Source: Kangiella sp. (GTDB lineage Bacteria; Pseudomonadota; Gammaproteobacteria; Enterobacterales; Kangiellaceae). From it: a DNA stretch of 7,934 nt. Each line of letters starts with the position of its first letter. Position 1 is the first letter of the stretch. The stretch covers positions 69,321 to 77,254 of the forward strand of contig NVVT01000006.1 of assembly GCA_002733465.1 (NCBI GenBank), given 5' to 3'. The notes beneath the pieces were generated by a model, which worked only from the letters and a program-made list of their open reading frames with translations, was not told the DNA's origin and made no database searches. This document shows, piece after piece, positions 1-6,026 of the stretch. Both the position numbers and the translations under genes were made by a program.

Positions 1-766
1 ATTCACGCGATTTTTTTGGTGATGATTTTAACGCATCAATAAAAAAACCTAAAGCGTGTAAGGGCTGTCTCAGATCATGACTGGTTGCGGCCAAAAATTT
101 GGATTTTGCGATGTTGGCATTTTCAGCAATCTTTTTTTGCGCTTTTAATTCTTTAAGAACATCGACATTTTCAAAACGAAGGTAAAAGGACTCCAAAACT
201 CGTTTGTTTAGTATGTAAGCCATATTTAAACACATTAAATAGAATACTATCATTAGTAATGCAAGAATGAGGTAATTACGAGTTTCCAAACCTAAAAGCA
301 AATAGACGAAAGTTAAAATAAACGGCAGAGAGAATAGTAGGTAAAGCGAGAAGTAAATGGAGGTTGAAACTAGTGCGCCAGCTAACATTCCGCAAACTAA
401 CGCGGCTAATAGATAAATGGTTTGGTCGTCATAAGATATAAACAGATTTAAAAAAATGGCCCAACTAATTCCTATAATGAGCGCTATAAAAACACTACCG
501 TAAAGTAATTCGGTACCTTTTTTACTATCGAGCGTTTTTCTTTTTATTCTAATCACTTCTATCGCTTGAAAAAGTGATATAAACAAGATAAAAGCGAACC
601 AAATATTTTGGTAAGTTGAATTGTTGGATTCTGAGGAGTGAAACCCCCAAAATGCCAAAGCTGCAACTACGACATTGGCGAGAATGTTAGTTGGTGATTG
701 CTCTAGAATACCGCGTATTTGTTCTCTTCTTAATAATTTGTGATATTTAGATTTATAAGCTTTCAC
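1..766 (-). CDS. Six-TM sensor histidine kinase, 5' part only (3' end beyond the window)
   Basis: Inner-membrane sensor kinase expected to autophosphorylate on His and pass the phosphate to the regulator encoded just upstream. I translated 255 residues from a GTG at 764-766 to the left edge with no stop. Residues 1-20 are basic and cytoplasmic. About six hydrophobic helices follow (roughly 28-42, 55-71, 90-110, 117-135, 138-157, 164-186), then a charged helix 195-222 and the dimerisation/H-box FLAATSHDLRQPLHALG with phospho-acceptor His230. The ATPase domain lies outside the window, and so would any receiver domain; many kinases with this H-box are hybrids. The start is inferred: an in-frame TAA lies just upstream and GTG is the first plausible start codon. 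No Shine-Dalgarno is visible, so translation is probably coupled to the regulator gene, which it overlaps by 14 bp. The integral-membrane sensor has no obvious periplasmic domain, so the ligand cannot be told. Family call is secure; specific identity is not. Confidence 0.88.
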   Translation of the reverse strand, partial: MKAYKSKYHKLLRREQIRGILEQSPTNILANVVVAALAFWGFHSSESNNSTYQNIWFAFILFISLFQAIEVIRIKRKTLDSKKGTELLYGSVFIALIIGISWAIFLNLFISYDDQTIYLLAALVCGMLAGALVSTSIYFSLYLLFSLPFILTFVYLLLGLETRNYLILALLMIVFYLMCLNMAYILNKRVLESFYLRFENVDVLKELKAQKKIAENANIAKSKFLAATSHDLRQPLHALGFFIDALKSSPKKSRE

Positions 767-1379
767 TGTTATTTTTAACCATATTTAATTTTTCCGCTTT
801 ACGAATGCAATCAAGTCTATTATTCGCATCAAAACAATCAAAAAGAGCACTTATATGGGATTTTATCGTTACTTCCGCTATGCCTAATGAGTTACCTATT
901 TGTTTATTGGTTAAGCCCTTTGCTAATTGTTCGAGCACTTCAGACTGGCGTTTACTAAGATTAATAATCGGGAGGCGATTGATATTGTTTGCGACTGATT
1001 GAGATAAATAAGTACCATGTTCTATGACATTTTCAATCGCTTTAATTAATTCATCTGGTTCACTACTTTTATGCACAAAACCCGCCGCATTTAGATCCAA
1101 ATATTTTTTGATTAATTGAAAGTCTTCAGTTGCGGAAACTAGCAAAACAGGAACAAAAATCTCCTCTAAACTGAGTAATTCCGTAATGCTCAAACCATTT
1201 AGTTTAGGCATATAAATATCAGATAAAATTAAATCGAATTGAGGATCGTTTTTGACTAAGGAAAAGGCATCTTCAATATGTTGAAAGGATTCAATTTTTA
1301 CGCCAGACAATCGTTGCTCTAACAGAGTGGTTATTCCCTGCAAAAATAAAAGATGGTCATCGATTATGATTATTCTCAT
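753..1379 (-). CDS. NarL/FixJ-family response regulator (receiver + LuxR-type HTH)
   Basis: Cytoplasmic transcription factor of 208 residues, normal length for the family. The receiver domain (about 1-120) has the acidic pocket D7/D8, phospho-acceptor D54 in the SDIYMPKLNG stretch, the switch Ser82 (LLVSATED) and Lys104 (FVHKSS). The LuxR/GerE helix-turn-helix spans about 140-197 with typical features: LSKRQSEVLEQLAKGLTNKQ, then IGNSLGIAEVTIKSHI. All catalytic residues are present, so phosphorylation control should work. Its partner is almost certainly the overlapping downstream kinase. The start ATG (1377-1379) opens directly into the beta-1 strand MRIIIIDD, as expected. The Shine-Dalgarno is weak (a GGA within ACGGACG). 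The gene is transcribed away from the Asp-rich secreted protein gene, so the 208-bp gap between them is the natural place for autoregulation and target control. Target genes cannot be read from the protein. Confidence 0.95.
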   Translation of the reverse strand: MRIIIIDDHLLFLQGITTLLEQRLSGVKIESFQHIEDAFSLVKNDPQFDLILSDIYMPKLNGLSITELLSLEEIFVPVLLVSATEDFQLIKKYLDLNAAGFVHKSSEPDELIKAIENVIEHGTYLSQSVANNINRLPIINLSKRQSEVLEQLAKGLTNKQIGNSLGIAEVTIKSHISALFDCFDANNRLDCIRKAEKLNMVKNNSESL

Positions 1380-1427
1380 AGATAGCGTCCGTTGGCTATA
1401 TGTTTAAGAGATTCTATTCAGGTTTAA

Positions 1428-1456
1428 ATTATACCTTAACTTTATTTATTACACTC
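1428..1456 (-). promoter_or_regulatory. Candidate sigma-70 promoter of the response regulator/kinase operon
   Basis: On the minus strand a perfect TATAAT (plus-strand 1428-1433) lies about 48 bp upstream of the regulator ATG. The matching -35 position at 17-bp spacing (1451-1456, GAGTGT) is a poor match to TTGACA. That would fit a promoter needing an activator, such as the regulator itself, but this is inference. Predicted leader about 40 nt. Confidence 0.4.
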
Positions 1457-1542
1457 CTACTAAAGTATTAACCGAACAAAGCTAACCGCCTTTAATATTG
1501 TTCAGCCTACAAAAACTAGTTTGAAATTGATTTAGCGTTTTA

Positions 1543-1559
1543 TTCGGAATTAATCCGAA
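1543..1559. promoter_or_regulatory. Perfect inverted repeat TTCGGA-N5-TCCGAA, candidate operator
   Basis: Two perfect 6-bp arms (1543-1548 and 1554-1559) flank the 5-bp spacer ATTAA. The repeat lies 28 bp before the start codon of the secreted protein gene, in the region shared with the divergent response regulator. LuxR/NarL-type regulators bind short inverted repeats as dimers, so it is a reasonable candidate site for the neighbouring regulator. Alternatively it could form a small hairpin in the 5' leader. No second copy was noticed in the window. Confidence 0.4.
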
Positions 1560-1587
1560 GTCAGAATTATAAAAGGAGCACCAAATT

Positions 1588-2523
1588 ATGATAAAAGAAA
1601 ATTTAAAAATAATATTACTGTCTTTCGTATTAATTTATACACCCATAGAAACGGCCTCCGCGTGCGAGTGGTGGGAAATTGCTGGTTGCGACGATGATGG
1701 CGGAGGTGGAATTGTTGATGATCCTTTTGACGGTTTAGATGATTGGCTAACCGATGTTGGTGATGATATTACAGATATTAGTAGTGATATTGAAAATGGG
1801 TTTAATGATATGCCTGGCTTTTTCGAAGATTTATATGATGATGTTTTCACTATAATCAACGGTATCGACCCAAATTTAGTAGCAAACGCGATTATTACAG
1901 AGTTTCAAAATGAGGCCAATTGTAAAGATTTGCCCAATCGATTAGATGAAATATCGACTTTAATCCTTAATAACTCTGGTGTTTATGATTTAAATATACC
2001 AGATGAAGTAAAAAATGCGATTTCAGTGGTTCGTTTTAGTGAGTTAAGTATTATTGGAATCGATCCCGCAACGGCCACTGGTGAAGACCTCTACTACTAC
2101 AAAATAACAACGGTTAAGCCTCTGGAAACGATGAAGGGTATTACTGGCTCCTTCTATAAAATTCCCTTTGTAATAGGTGCTCAAATAGCAAATGCCTGTG
2201 CAAATGCAGCAGAATTTAGAATAGGTCAACGTGATAGTGCTGCAGACTTAGTTGCTCAAATCCATAGAATTTTAAGTACCGATGGTATCAACAATATTCA
2301 GTTTCATTTGCCTGAAAGTTCTGGCGGTAATTTGGAAGCGGTTGAATCCTTAGTAGAAAGCATTATGGAAACATATGATGATATAGATGTGCCGGTTTCT
2401 CATGATGCTCGTCATTCATTTGCAAAAGGTCAACGCTATTACGCGATGGGACAGTATCATAGAGCATACAAGGCCTATAAAAGTACATATCGAAAACTTT
2501 CAGGAGGATATAACCATCATTAG
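1588..2523 (+). CDS. Secreted aspartate-rich protein of unknown function
   Basis: I do not recognise a family. The 311-residue product has a Sec signal peptide (MIKENLKIILLSFVLIYTPIETASA), likely cut before Cys26, so it is periplasmic or exported. Residues 35-86 are very acidic, with about 17 Asp in 52 positions, spaced as short repeats such as DDWLTDVGDDITDISSDIEN. This stretch could be an amphipathic or calcium-binding segment. A glycine run (38-41) precedes it. The rest looks globular, with four cysteines in the mature protein (26, 34, 112, 204) and a C-terminal TPR-like helix pair, FAKGQRYYAMGQYHRAYKAY (278-297). A clear Shine-Dalgarno AAGGAG (1573-1578) lies 9 bp before the ATG. The gene stands alone: a divergent promoter region precedes it and a strong terminator follows. 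Its position next to a two-component system suggests, but does not prove, that it is a target or accessory of that system. A lipoprotein reading (ASAC) is weak because position -3 is Ala. Confidence 0.85.
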   Translation: MIKENLKIILLSFVLIYTPIETASACEWWEIAGCDDDGGGGIVDDPFDGLDDWLTDVGDDITDISSDIENGFNDMPGFFEDLYDDVFTIINGIDPNLVANAIITEFQNEANCKDLPNRLDEISTLILNNSGVYDLNIPDEVKNAISVVRFSELSIIGIDPATATGEDLYYYKITTVKPLETMKGITGSFYKIPFVIGAQIANACANAAEFRIGQRDSAADLVAQIHRILSTDGINNIQFHLPESSGGNLEAVESLVESIMETYDDIDVPVSHDARHSFAKGQRYYAMGQYHRAYKAYKSTYRKLSGGYNHH

Positions 2524-2545
2524 GATGATTCGAAGTATATTTATT

Positions 2546-2577
2546 TACGCTTACTCCTAGAGTAGGCGTATTTTTTT
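2546..2577 (+). terminator. Intrinsic terminator after the Asp-rich protein gene
   Basis: An 11-bp stem (TACGCTTACTC / GAGTAGGCGTA, with one G-U wobble) with a CTA triloop occupies 2546-2570. It is followed directly by seven T residues (2571-2577). It lies 22 bp past the stop codon. The hairpin and T tract are textbook for plus-strand termination and isolate the upstream gene from the cyclase gene. Confidence 0.93.
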
Positions 2578-2637
2578 GATGTAAAAAGCGAATTTAACAA
2601 GGAAATGGACAAATTGTGCTCAAATAGTACAAAATAC

Positions 2638-2646
2638 TGCTATATT
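2638..2646 (+). promoter_or_regulatory. Candidate extended -10 promoter of the diguanylate cyclase gene
   Basis: TGCTATATT matches the extended -10 pattern TGnTATAAT at all but one position. It sits about 47 bp before the cyclase ATG and after the preceding terminator. No good -35 is present 17 bp upstream, which extended -10 promoters tolerate. A TTGACT at 2655-2660 lacks a matching -10 box. The call is tentative in such AT-rich sequence. Confidence 0.3.
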
Positions 2647-2692
2647 TAACTGTATTGACTAAAAAAAGATTTCTAATAACAAGTATCAATAT

Positions 2693-4312
2693 ATGTATTT
2701 CTCCATTTCTTTCAAAATATTAATGTATCTGATTATTTTTTCAGTTCCCAATATTGTTTTGTCTTTTAACGACGAAAACTCAAGTAATATTGCAAACATC
2801 CCAAAAGTATCTTCAGATAAACCACTAATCAAAATTGGCGTTCTATCTAAAAGAAGCGTACCGATAACCATCGCTCGTTGGTCTGGCTTGGCTAGTTATT
2901 TAGGCGAACGAATTGATTCGCATAATTTCGTAATTGTTCCCCTTAGTTTTGACTCTGTTGATACGATGGTTGATAAAGAAAAAATTGATTTTTTACTGGC
3001 TAATCCAGGAATGTTCGTTAATTTAAGTTTCAAGTATAAATTGTTCGCGATTGCCACGTTAAAACGAAAAATTTTAGGCAAAGGATATACTGATTTCGGT
3101 TCAGTCATATTTGCTAGATCTGACAGCAATTCTATTAATCACTTTCAATCTTTAATTGATGCTGATATAGCCGCAGTAAGCGAACATTCCTTTGGTGGTT
3201 GGATTGCAGCTCTGAGAGAAATGAATGATCAGAATATTGATGTAGACTCTTTTCATTCTCTTTCTTTTTTAGGTAGTCATGATGCGGTTGTACAAGCAAT
3301 CATGAATAAAACATTTGATATTGGTATTGTAAGGACCGATACGTTAGAGCGAATGGCAGAAGAAAAATTGATAGATCTTAACTCAATAAAAATCATCAAA
3401 GTGACTAATCTTAATGAAATTAATTTTCCTTTTTTAATATCTAGCCGTCTTTATCCTGAGTGGCCTTTGGCGAGTTTATCTCATATGTCCTCCACAATAG
3501 CTGAACAAGTATCTGCAGCTCTTTTAACAATGCAATCAAACTCCGTAGCGGCAACACAAGCAAAGATTATCGGTTGGACAGTTCCTAAAAACTATAGAGA
3601 AATTGATCACGCATTAAGCCAGTTGAAACTTGGCTATTATAAAGATATTGGAAATTACTCGTTCATGGATGTAATTGAAAAATATTGGAAATACATGATT
3701 GCGGTTCTAATTATTATGGTTTCAATTATTGTGGTAGGTATTTATATACTATCTCTTAATAAAAAATTGAAAGCTTCCGAAATTAGTTTACGAGAAAAAG
3801 CAACACATGATCCACTAACAGGTTTAGCCAATAGAGTATTGTTTTATGAGCTAGCAAGAAATTATCTTTTTATGGCAACACGAGAAAAACAAATATCAAT
3901 GGTGCTTTTTTTAGACCTAGATAAGTTTAAATTAGTAAATGATACCTTTGGTCATGATGCCGGAGATAAGTTGTTAATAGACGTTGCTGAAAGATTATCT
4001 GACTGTCTGCGATCATCCGATATTTTAGCAAGAATTGGCGGTGATGAGTTCTTAATCATGTTAACTAATGTCGCTTCAATACCTGATTTTTCACTTGTTA
4101 TGAATCGAATTGTAGACTCAGTGGCACGGCCATTTATTAGTGAAAATGGGGATGAACTAAATATTGGATGCAGTATAGGCGCTAGTCACTTTCCAGAGCA
4201 AGGTGATAATTTACAAAGATTAATCAAGCAAGCAGATATCGCTTTATATCAAGCAAAAGCGGATGGTCGAGGCCGTTTCATTAATTACCAAGAAGAAAAT
4301 CCTCATCGATAA
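2693..4312 (+). CDS. Membrane diguanylate cyclase with PhnD-like periplasmic sensor domain
   Basis: Makes cyclic di-GMP from two GTP at the inner membrane in response to a periplasmic ligand. Architecture of the 539 residues: signal/anchor segment 1-24; a periplasmic binding-protein domain of the phosphonate/phosphite (PhnD-like) class at about 45-285, seen in IKIGVLSKRS, the FLLANPGMF motif, the SFGGW loop and FDIGIVRTDTLERM; a linker; one TM helix (about 334-354); and a GGDEF domain (370-532). The GGDEF domain carries DPLTGL, metal-binding D408 in FLDLDKFK, the active-site motif GGDEF (449-453) and an I-site RSSD (440-443) five residues before it, so product inhibition is expected. There is no EAL or HD-GYP domain. 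The ligand is unknown: such domains bind phosphonates but also other small anions, and no phn/ptx genes are nearby. The ATG at 2693 gives a full signal segment, but no Shine-Dalgarno is visible in the AT-rich leader. The gene appears monocistronic and faces the DUF350 gene tail-to-tail. Confidence 0.93.
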   Translation: MYFSISFKILMYLIIFSVPNIVLSFNDENSSNIANIPKVSSDKPLIKIGVLSKRSVPITIARWSGLASYLGERIDSHNFVIVPLSFDSVDTMVDKEKIDFLLANPGMFVNLSFKYKLFAIATLKRKILGKGYTDFGSVIFARSDSNSINHFQSLIDADIAAVSEHSFGGWIAALREMNDQNIDVDSFHSLSFLGSHDAVVQAIMNKTFDIGIVRTDTLERMAEEKLIDLNSIKIIKVTNLNEINFPFLISSRLYPEWPLASLSHMSSTIAEQVSAALLTMQSNSVAATQAKIIGWTVPKNYREIDHALSQLKLGYYKDIGNYSFMDVIEKYWKYMIAVLIIMVSIIVVGIYILSLNKKLKASEISLREKATHDPLTGLANRVLFYELARNYLFMATREKQISMVLFLDLDKFKLVNDTFGHDAGDKLLIDVAERLSDCLRSSDILARIGGDEFLIMLTNVASIPDFSLVMNRIVDSVARPFISENGDELNIGCSIGASHFPEQGDNLQRLIKQADIALYQAKADGRGRFINYQEENPHR

Positions 4313-4336
4313 ATTCAAACTTCAAGTTTCAAAATT

Positions 4337-4558
4337 TTAGCTCATAGAAACAGCAACTACTAATCCAATAAAGATCAAAATAGTACTTTGAAATATGCTA
4401 GCAGCAATATTTCCTTTTTTAATTTCTTCAATAAAATCAATTTTTGTAAAAACATACTTGTCGATAATAATTAAAGCAAACACACTGACTAAAAGTGTAA
4501 TTAGCGCGTAAACTAAGTTAATGCCTAAAAATGTAATTGATTGTTCAATTGAGTTCAT
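4337..4558 (-). CDS. Small DUF350-type (UPF0719-like) inner-membrane protein, single-repeat form
   Basis: A 73-residue hydrophobic protein with two TM helices (about 10-32 and 50-71) joined by a charged cytoplasmic-type loop, DKYVFTKIDFIEEIKKGNIA. The pattern of a first helix, then an F-x-E-[IL]-KKGN-I-A box and a second helix ending in a short tail resembles one repeat of the DUF350 family. Known full-length members (YjfL-like) usually have two such repeats and four helices in about 130 residues, so this is a half-size form. I infer that it dimerises, since a lone hairpin would be half of the usual fold. Family function is not established. A good Shine-Dalgarno (AAAGGA) precedes the ATG, and only 20 bp separate it from the upstream peptidase gene, so the two almost surely share a transcript. 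It could be a subunit, chaperone or substrate of the peptidase, but nothing in the sequence decides this. Confidence 0.8.
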   Translation of the reverse strand: MNSIEQSITFLGINLVYALITLLVSVFALIIIDKYVFTKIDFIEEIKKGNIAASIFQSTILIFIGLVVAVSMS

Positions 4559-4578
4559 TTTAATTTTCCTTTAAAAAA

Positions 4579-5826
4579 TTAACGTTCTAAAATAGTAAAT
4601 GGCGCATTTGGTTTCGCTTCTTGCCAGCCAATTGCGTAAGCTGTTATCGGTGTAATATCGCTATTTTGCAATTGTTTGCTTTGATAATTCATAATGTCAG
4701 TAACAGCATAATCATTCGCATTTTTTATATTATAAAGATCGGCAGCACCGAAAACATGCATTACTTCATGAGCTTGTGCGTAATGGAGTTTATCCCAACG
4801 GTTACGTTTTACTTTTTCCATTAGCATGACGTATTCATCCGTGCAATTTGAAAAGAACTCTGTTTCAATTACTCCGTTAACTTGTATTTGTCTTTGATGC
4901 GTGTAACCACAACGTCTTGCAAAAGAACGTTGGTCTTGATTGGTGTGTAATATTAATACAGCTTGTGTCACTTGATTCTTTTGCATTTCTGTCAAAAGAA
5001 ATTCGTTAACATCCTTTGCACCTAAACTATTCATAGTTGAAATAACAAACTGGTTGATTGCTTTATTACTACTCTTAAAACTAACCGTTTCGACACTAGA
5101 GCGTGGTGAATTGATTTTGTTTGATTTTAACTGTCTCAATAAAGGGTTTTTTCTCGCAACATAGGTTCTATTAATGAACTCTATCCCCGAAACATTATAT
5201 TGTTTTGCTTTTTCAATTTGCCAAGATTGAGTACTCTGTAAAACTTGTAGACTTTTGAGTTTTGTTTTATTACTCCATCGGGTAGATAGTCCATCATCGA
5301 CAAATACATAGGCTACTAGAATTTTTCCGCTGAGGTGTTTTGCGGGACCTGTATTTTTTGTAGCGATATATTGAGTTTTTAACCCTCGTTCTTGATCTAT
5401 TTGAGATAGATGGCTTTGTAAGCGTTTTATATCTTTAGATATTTGAGAATCAAAAACTAGACTTTGGGCTTTGTTTAAGGACTTAATTGCATAGGTAAAA
5501 TGCCAACGACTTTGGTGAATTTCAGCGGCTAGGATATGCAACAATCTGAGTATCGACTTATCGGGGAAGCCCTGACTATCGGCGATTATTAACGCTTGTT
5601 CAATTAGTTCGAGACTATTCTTGACGTCTTTTGCGTCAATAATTTTGTTATACAGTAAATAAAAAGATTTGTATTGATTAAAATCCTCTTTATTTTGCAA
5701 CGAAACAATTTTCGGCTCAATTGTTATTGATGTATTAGTTGCAATTTTATCCTCGGATTGAATAATTAAAAGAAAACAAAAGAAGGCAAATAAGACAAAA
5801 AGTTTAGATAATAATCCACTGGACAT
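4579..5826 (-). CDS. Exported/anchored zinc metallopeptidase, metzincin-like HExxHxxGxxD
   Basis: Probable zinc-dependent protease acting outside the inner membrane. The 415-residue product starts with a hydrophobic export or anchor segment (about 5-23). A helical region with TPR-like repeats follows (about 50-125). The C-terminal half holds the catalytic motif HEVMHVFGAAD (353-363): ligands would be H353 and H357, catalytic base E354, conserved G360 and third ligand D363. DIMNY (377-381) follows as a likely Met-turn, and AYAIGW (396-401) packs near the end. Asp in place of the third metzincin His is the arrangement known from snapalysin, but length and the N-terminal half are unlike that family. 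C306 and C328 could form a disulfide. No lipobox is seen: Cys17 is inside the hydrophobic run. The gene heads an operon with the small DUF350-type gene and is divergent from motA. Substrate unknown; protease call strong, family assignment uncertain. Confidence 0.82.
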   Translation of the reverse strand: MSSGLLSKLFVLFAFFCFLLIIQSEDKIATNTSITIEPKIVSLQNKEDFNQYKSFYLLYNKIIDAKDVKNSLELIEQALIIADSQGFPDKSILRLLHILAAEIHQSRWHFTYAIKSLNKAQSLVFDSQISKDIKRLQSHLSQIDQERGLKTQYIATKNTGPAKHLSGKILVAYVFVDDGLSTRWSNKTKLKSLQVLQSTQSWQIEKAKQYNVSGIEFINRTYVARKNPLLRQLKSNKINSPRSSVETVSFKSSNKAINQFVISTMNSLGAKDVNEFLLTEMQKNQVTQAVLILHTNQDQRSFARRCGYTHQRQIQVNGVIETEFFSNCTDEYVMLMEKVKRNRWDKLHYAQAHEVMHVFGAADLYNIKNANDYAVTDIMNYQSKQLQNSDITPITAYAIGWQEAKPNAPFTILER

Positions 5827-5828
5827 AG

Positions 5829-5841
5829 AGGTTGATAACCT
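5829..5841 (-). promoter_or_regulatory. Inverted repeat over the ribosome-binding site of the metallopeptidase gene
   Basis: On the minus strand AGGTT-ATC-AACCT is a perfect 5-bp inverted repeat ending 2 bp before the peptidase ATG. Its first arm contains the only Shine-Dalgarno-like bases (AGG within GATAGG, about 12 bp before the start). In RNA it could form a short hairpin hiding that site, lowering or regulating translation. As DNA it could be an operator. The stem is short, so either role is tentative. Confidence 0.3.
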
Positions 5842-5870
5842 ATCTCAATAATTGATAATTTTGATGGCTT

Positions 5871-5879
5871 ACTATACCA
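5871..5879 (-). promoter_or_regulatory. Candidate extended -10 promoter of the metallopeptidase-DUF350 operon
   Basis: The minus strand reads TGGTATAGT, an extended -10 with one mismatch to TGnTATAAT, about 45 bp upstream of the peptidase start. A TTGATT further upstream is at about 20-bp spacing, too long for a standard -35. The predicted leader of about 38 nt includes the inverted repeat next to the start codon. Confidence 0.4.
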
Positions 5880-5943
5880 AAAGCATCATCTAAGGTAATC
5901 AAATATTATTTATTCTAAGAATCGTGATTTAGAGCACTAAATT

Positions 5944-5970
5944 TAAGCTTTATCTGTGTGAAATCGCTAA
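5944..5970 (+). promoter_or_regulatory. Candidate sigma-28 (FliA) promoter for the motA operon
   Basis: TAAGCTTT (5944-5951), an 11-bp spacer and ATCGCTAA (5963-5970) compare with the enterobacterial flagellar consensus TAAAGTTT-N11-GCCGATAA: 6/8 and 5/8 matches at exact spacing, including 5/6 of the core CGATAA. The predicted start of transcription is about 50 bp before motA. Regulation of motAB by FliA is established in Escherichia coli. A TTGACT at 5974-5979 lacks a good sigma-70 -10 partner. Confidence 0.4.
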
Positions 5971-6026
5971 AAATTGACTATATTTATAAGAGTTAGTGAC
6001 AAATTATTTTGGGAAGATTGCGTTAA

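Noticed and set aside
805..1002. Plus-strand open frame of 65 codons
   Set aside because: It lies wholly inside the well-supported response regulator on the other strand and shows no domain or ribosome site. It is a shadow frame.
1651..1668. Lipoprotein signal (ASAC) in the Asp-rich protein
   Set aside because: Position -3 is Ala where Leu/Val/Ile is expected, and ASA before Cys is also a good ordinary signal peptidase site. Left as a type I signal.
2578..2692. c-di-GMP riboswitch (GEMM type) upstream of the cyclase gene
   Set aside because: The leader is short and AT-rich, without the conserved paired helices or tetraloop of that class.
4317..4329. Inverted repeat AAACTT-C-AAGTTT between the convergent cyclase and DUF350 genes, as a bidirectional terminator
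   Set aside because: The arms are AT-only apart from one pair, the usable stem is about 4 bp with a 5-nt loop, and only a short TTTT follows on the plus strand. Too weak to call.
5974..5979. TTGACT as -35 of a sigma-70 promoter for motA
   Set aside because: No reasonable -10 hexamer lies 16-18 bp downstream (TGACAA region), and the TATAAG nearby is far too close.
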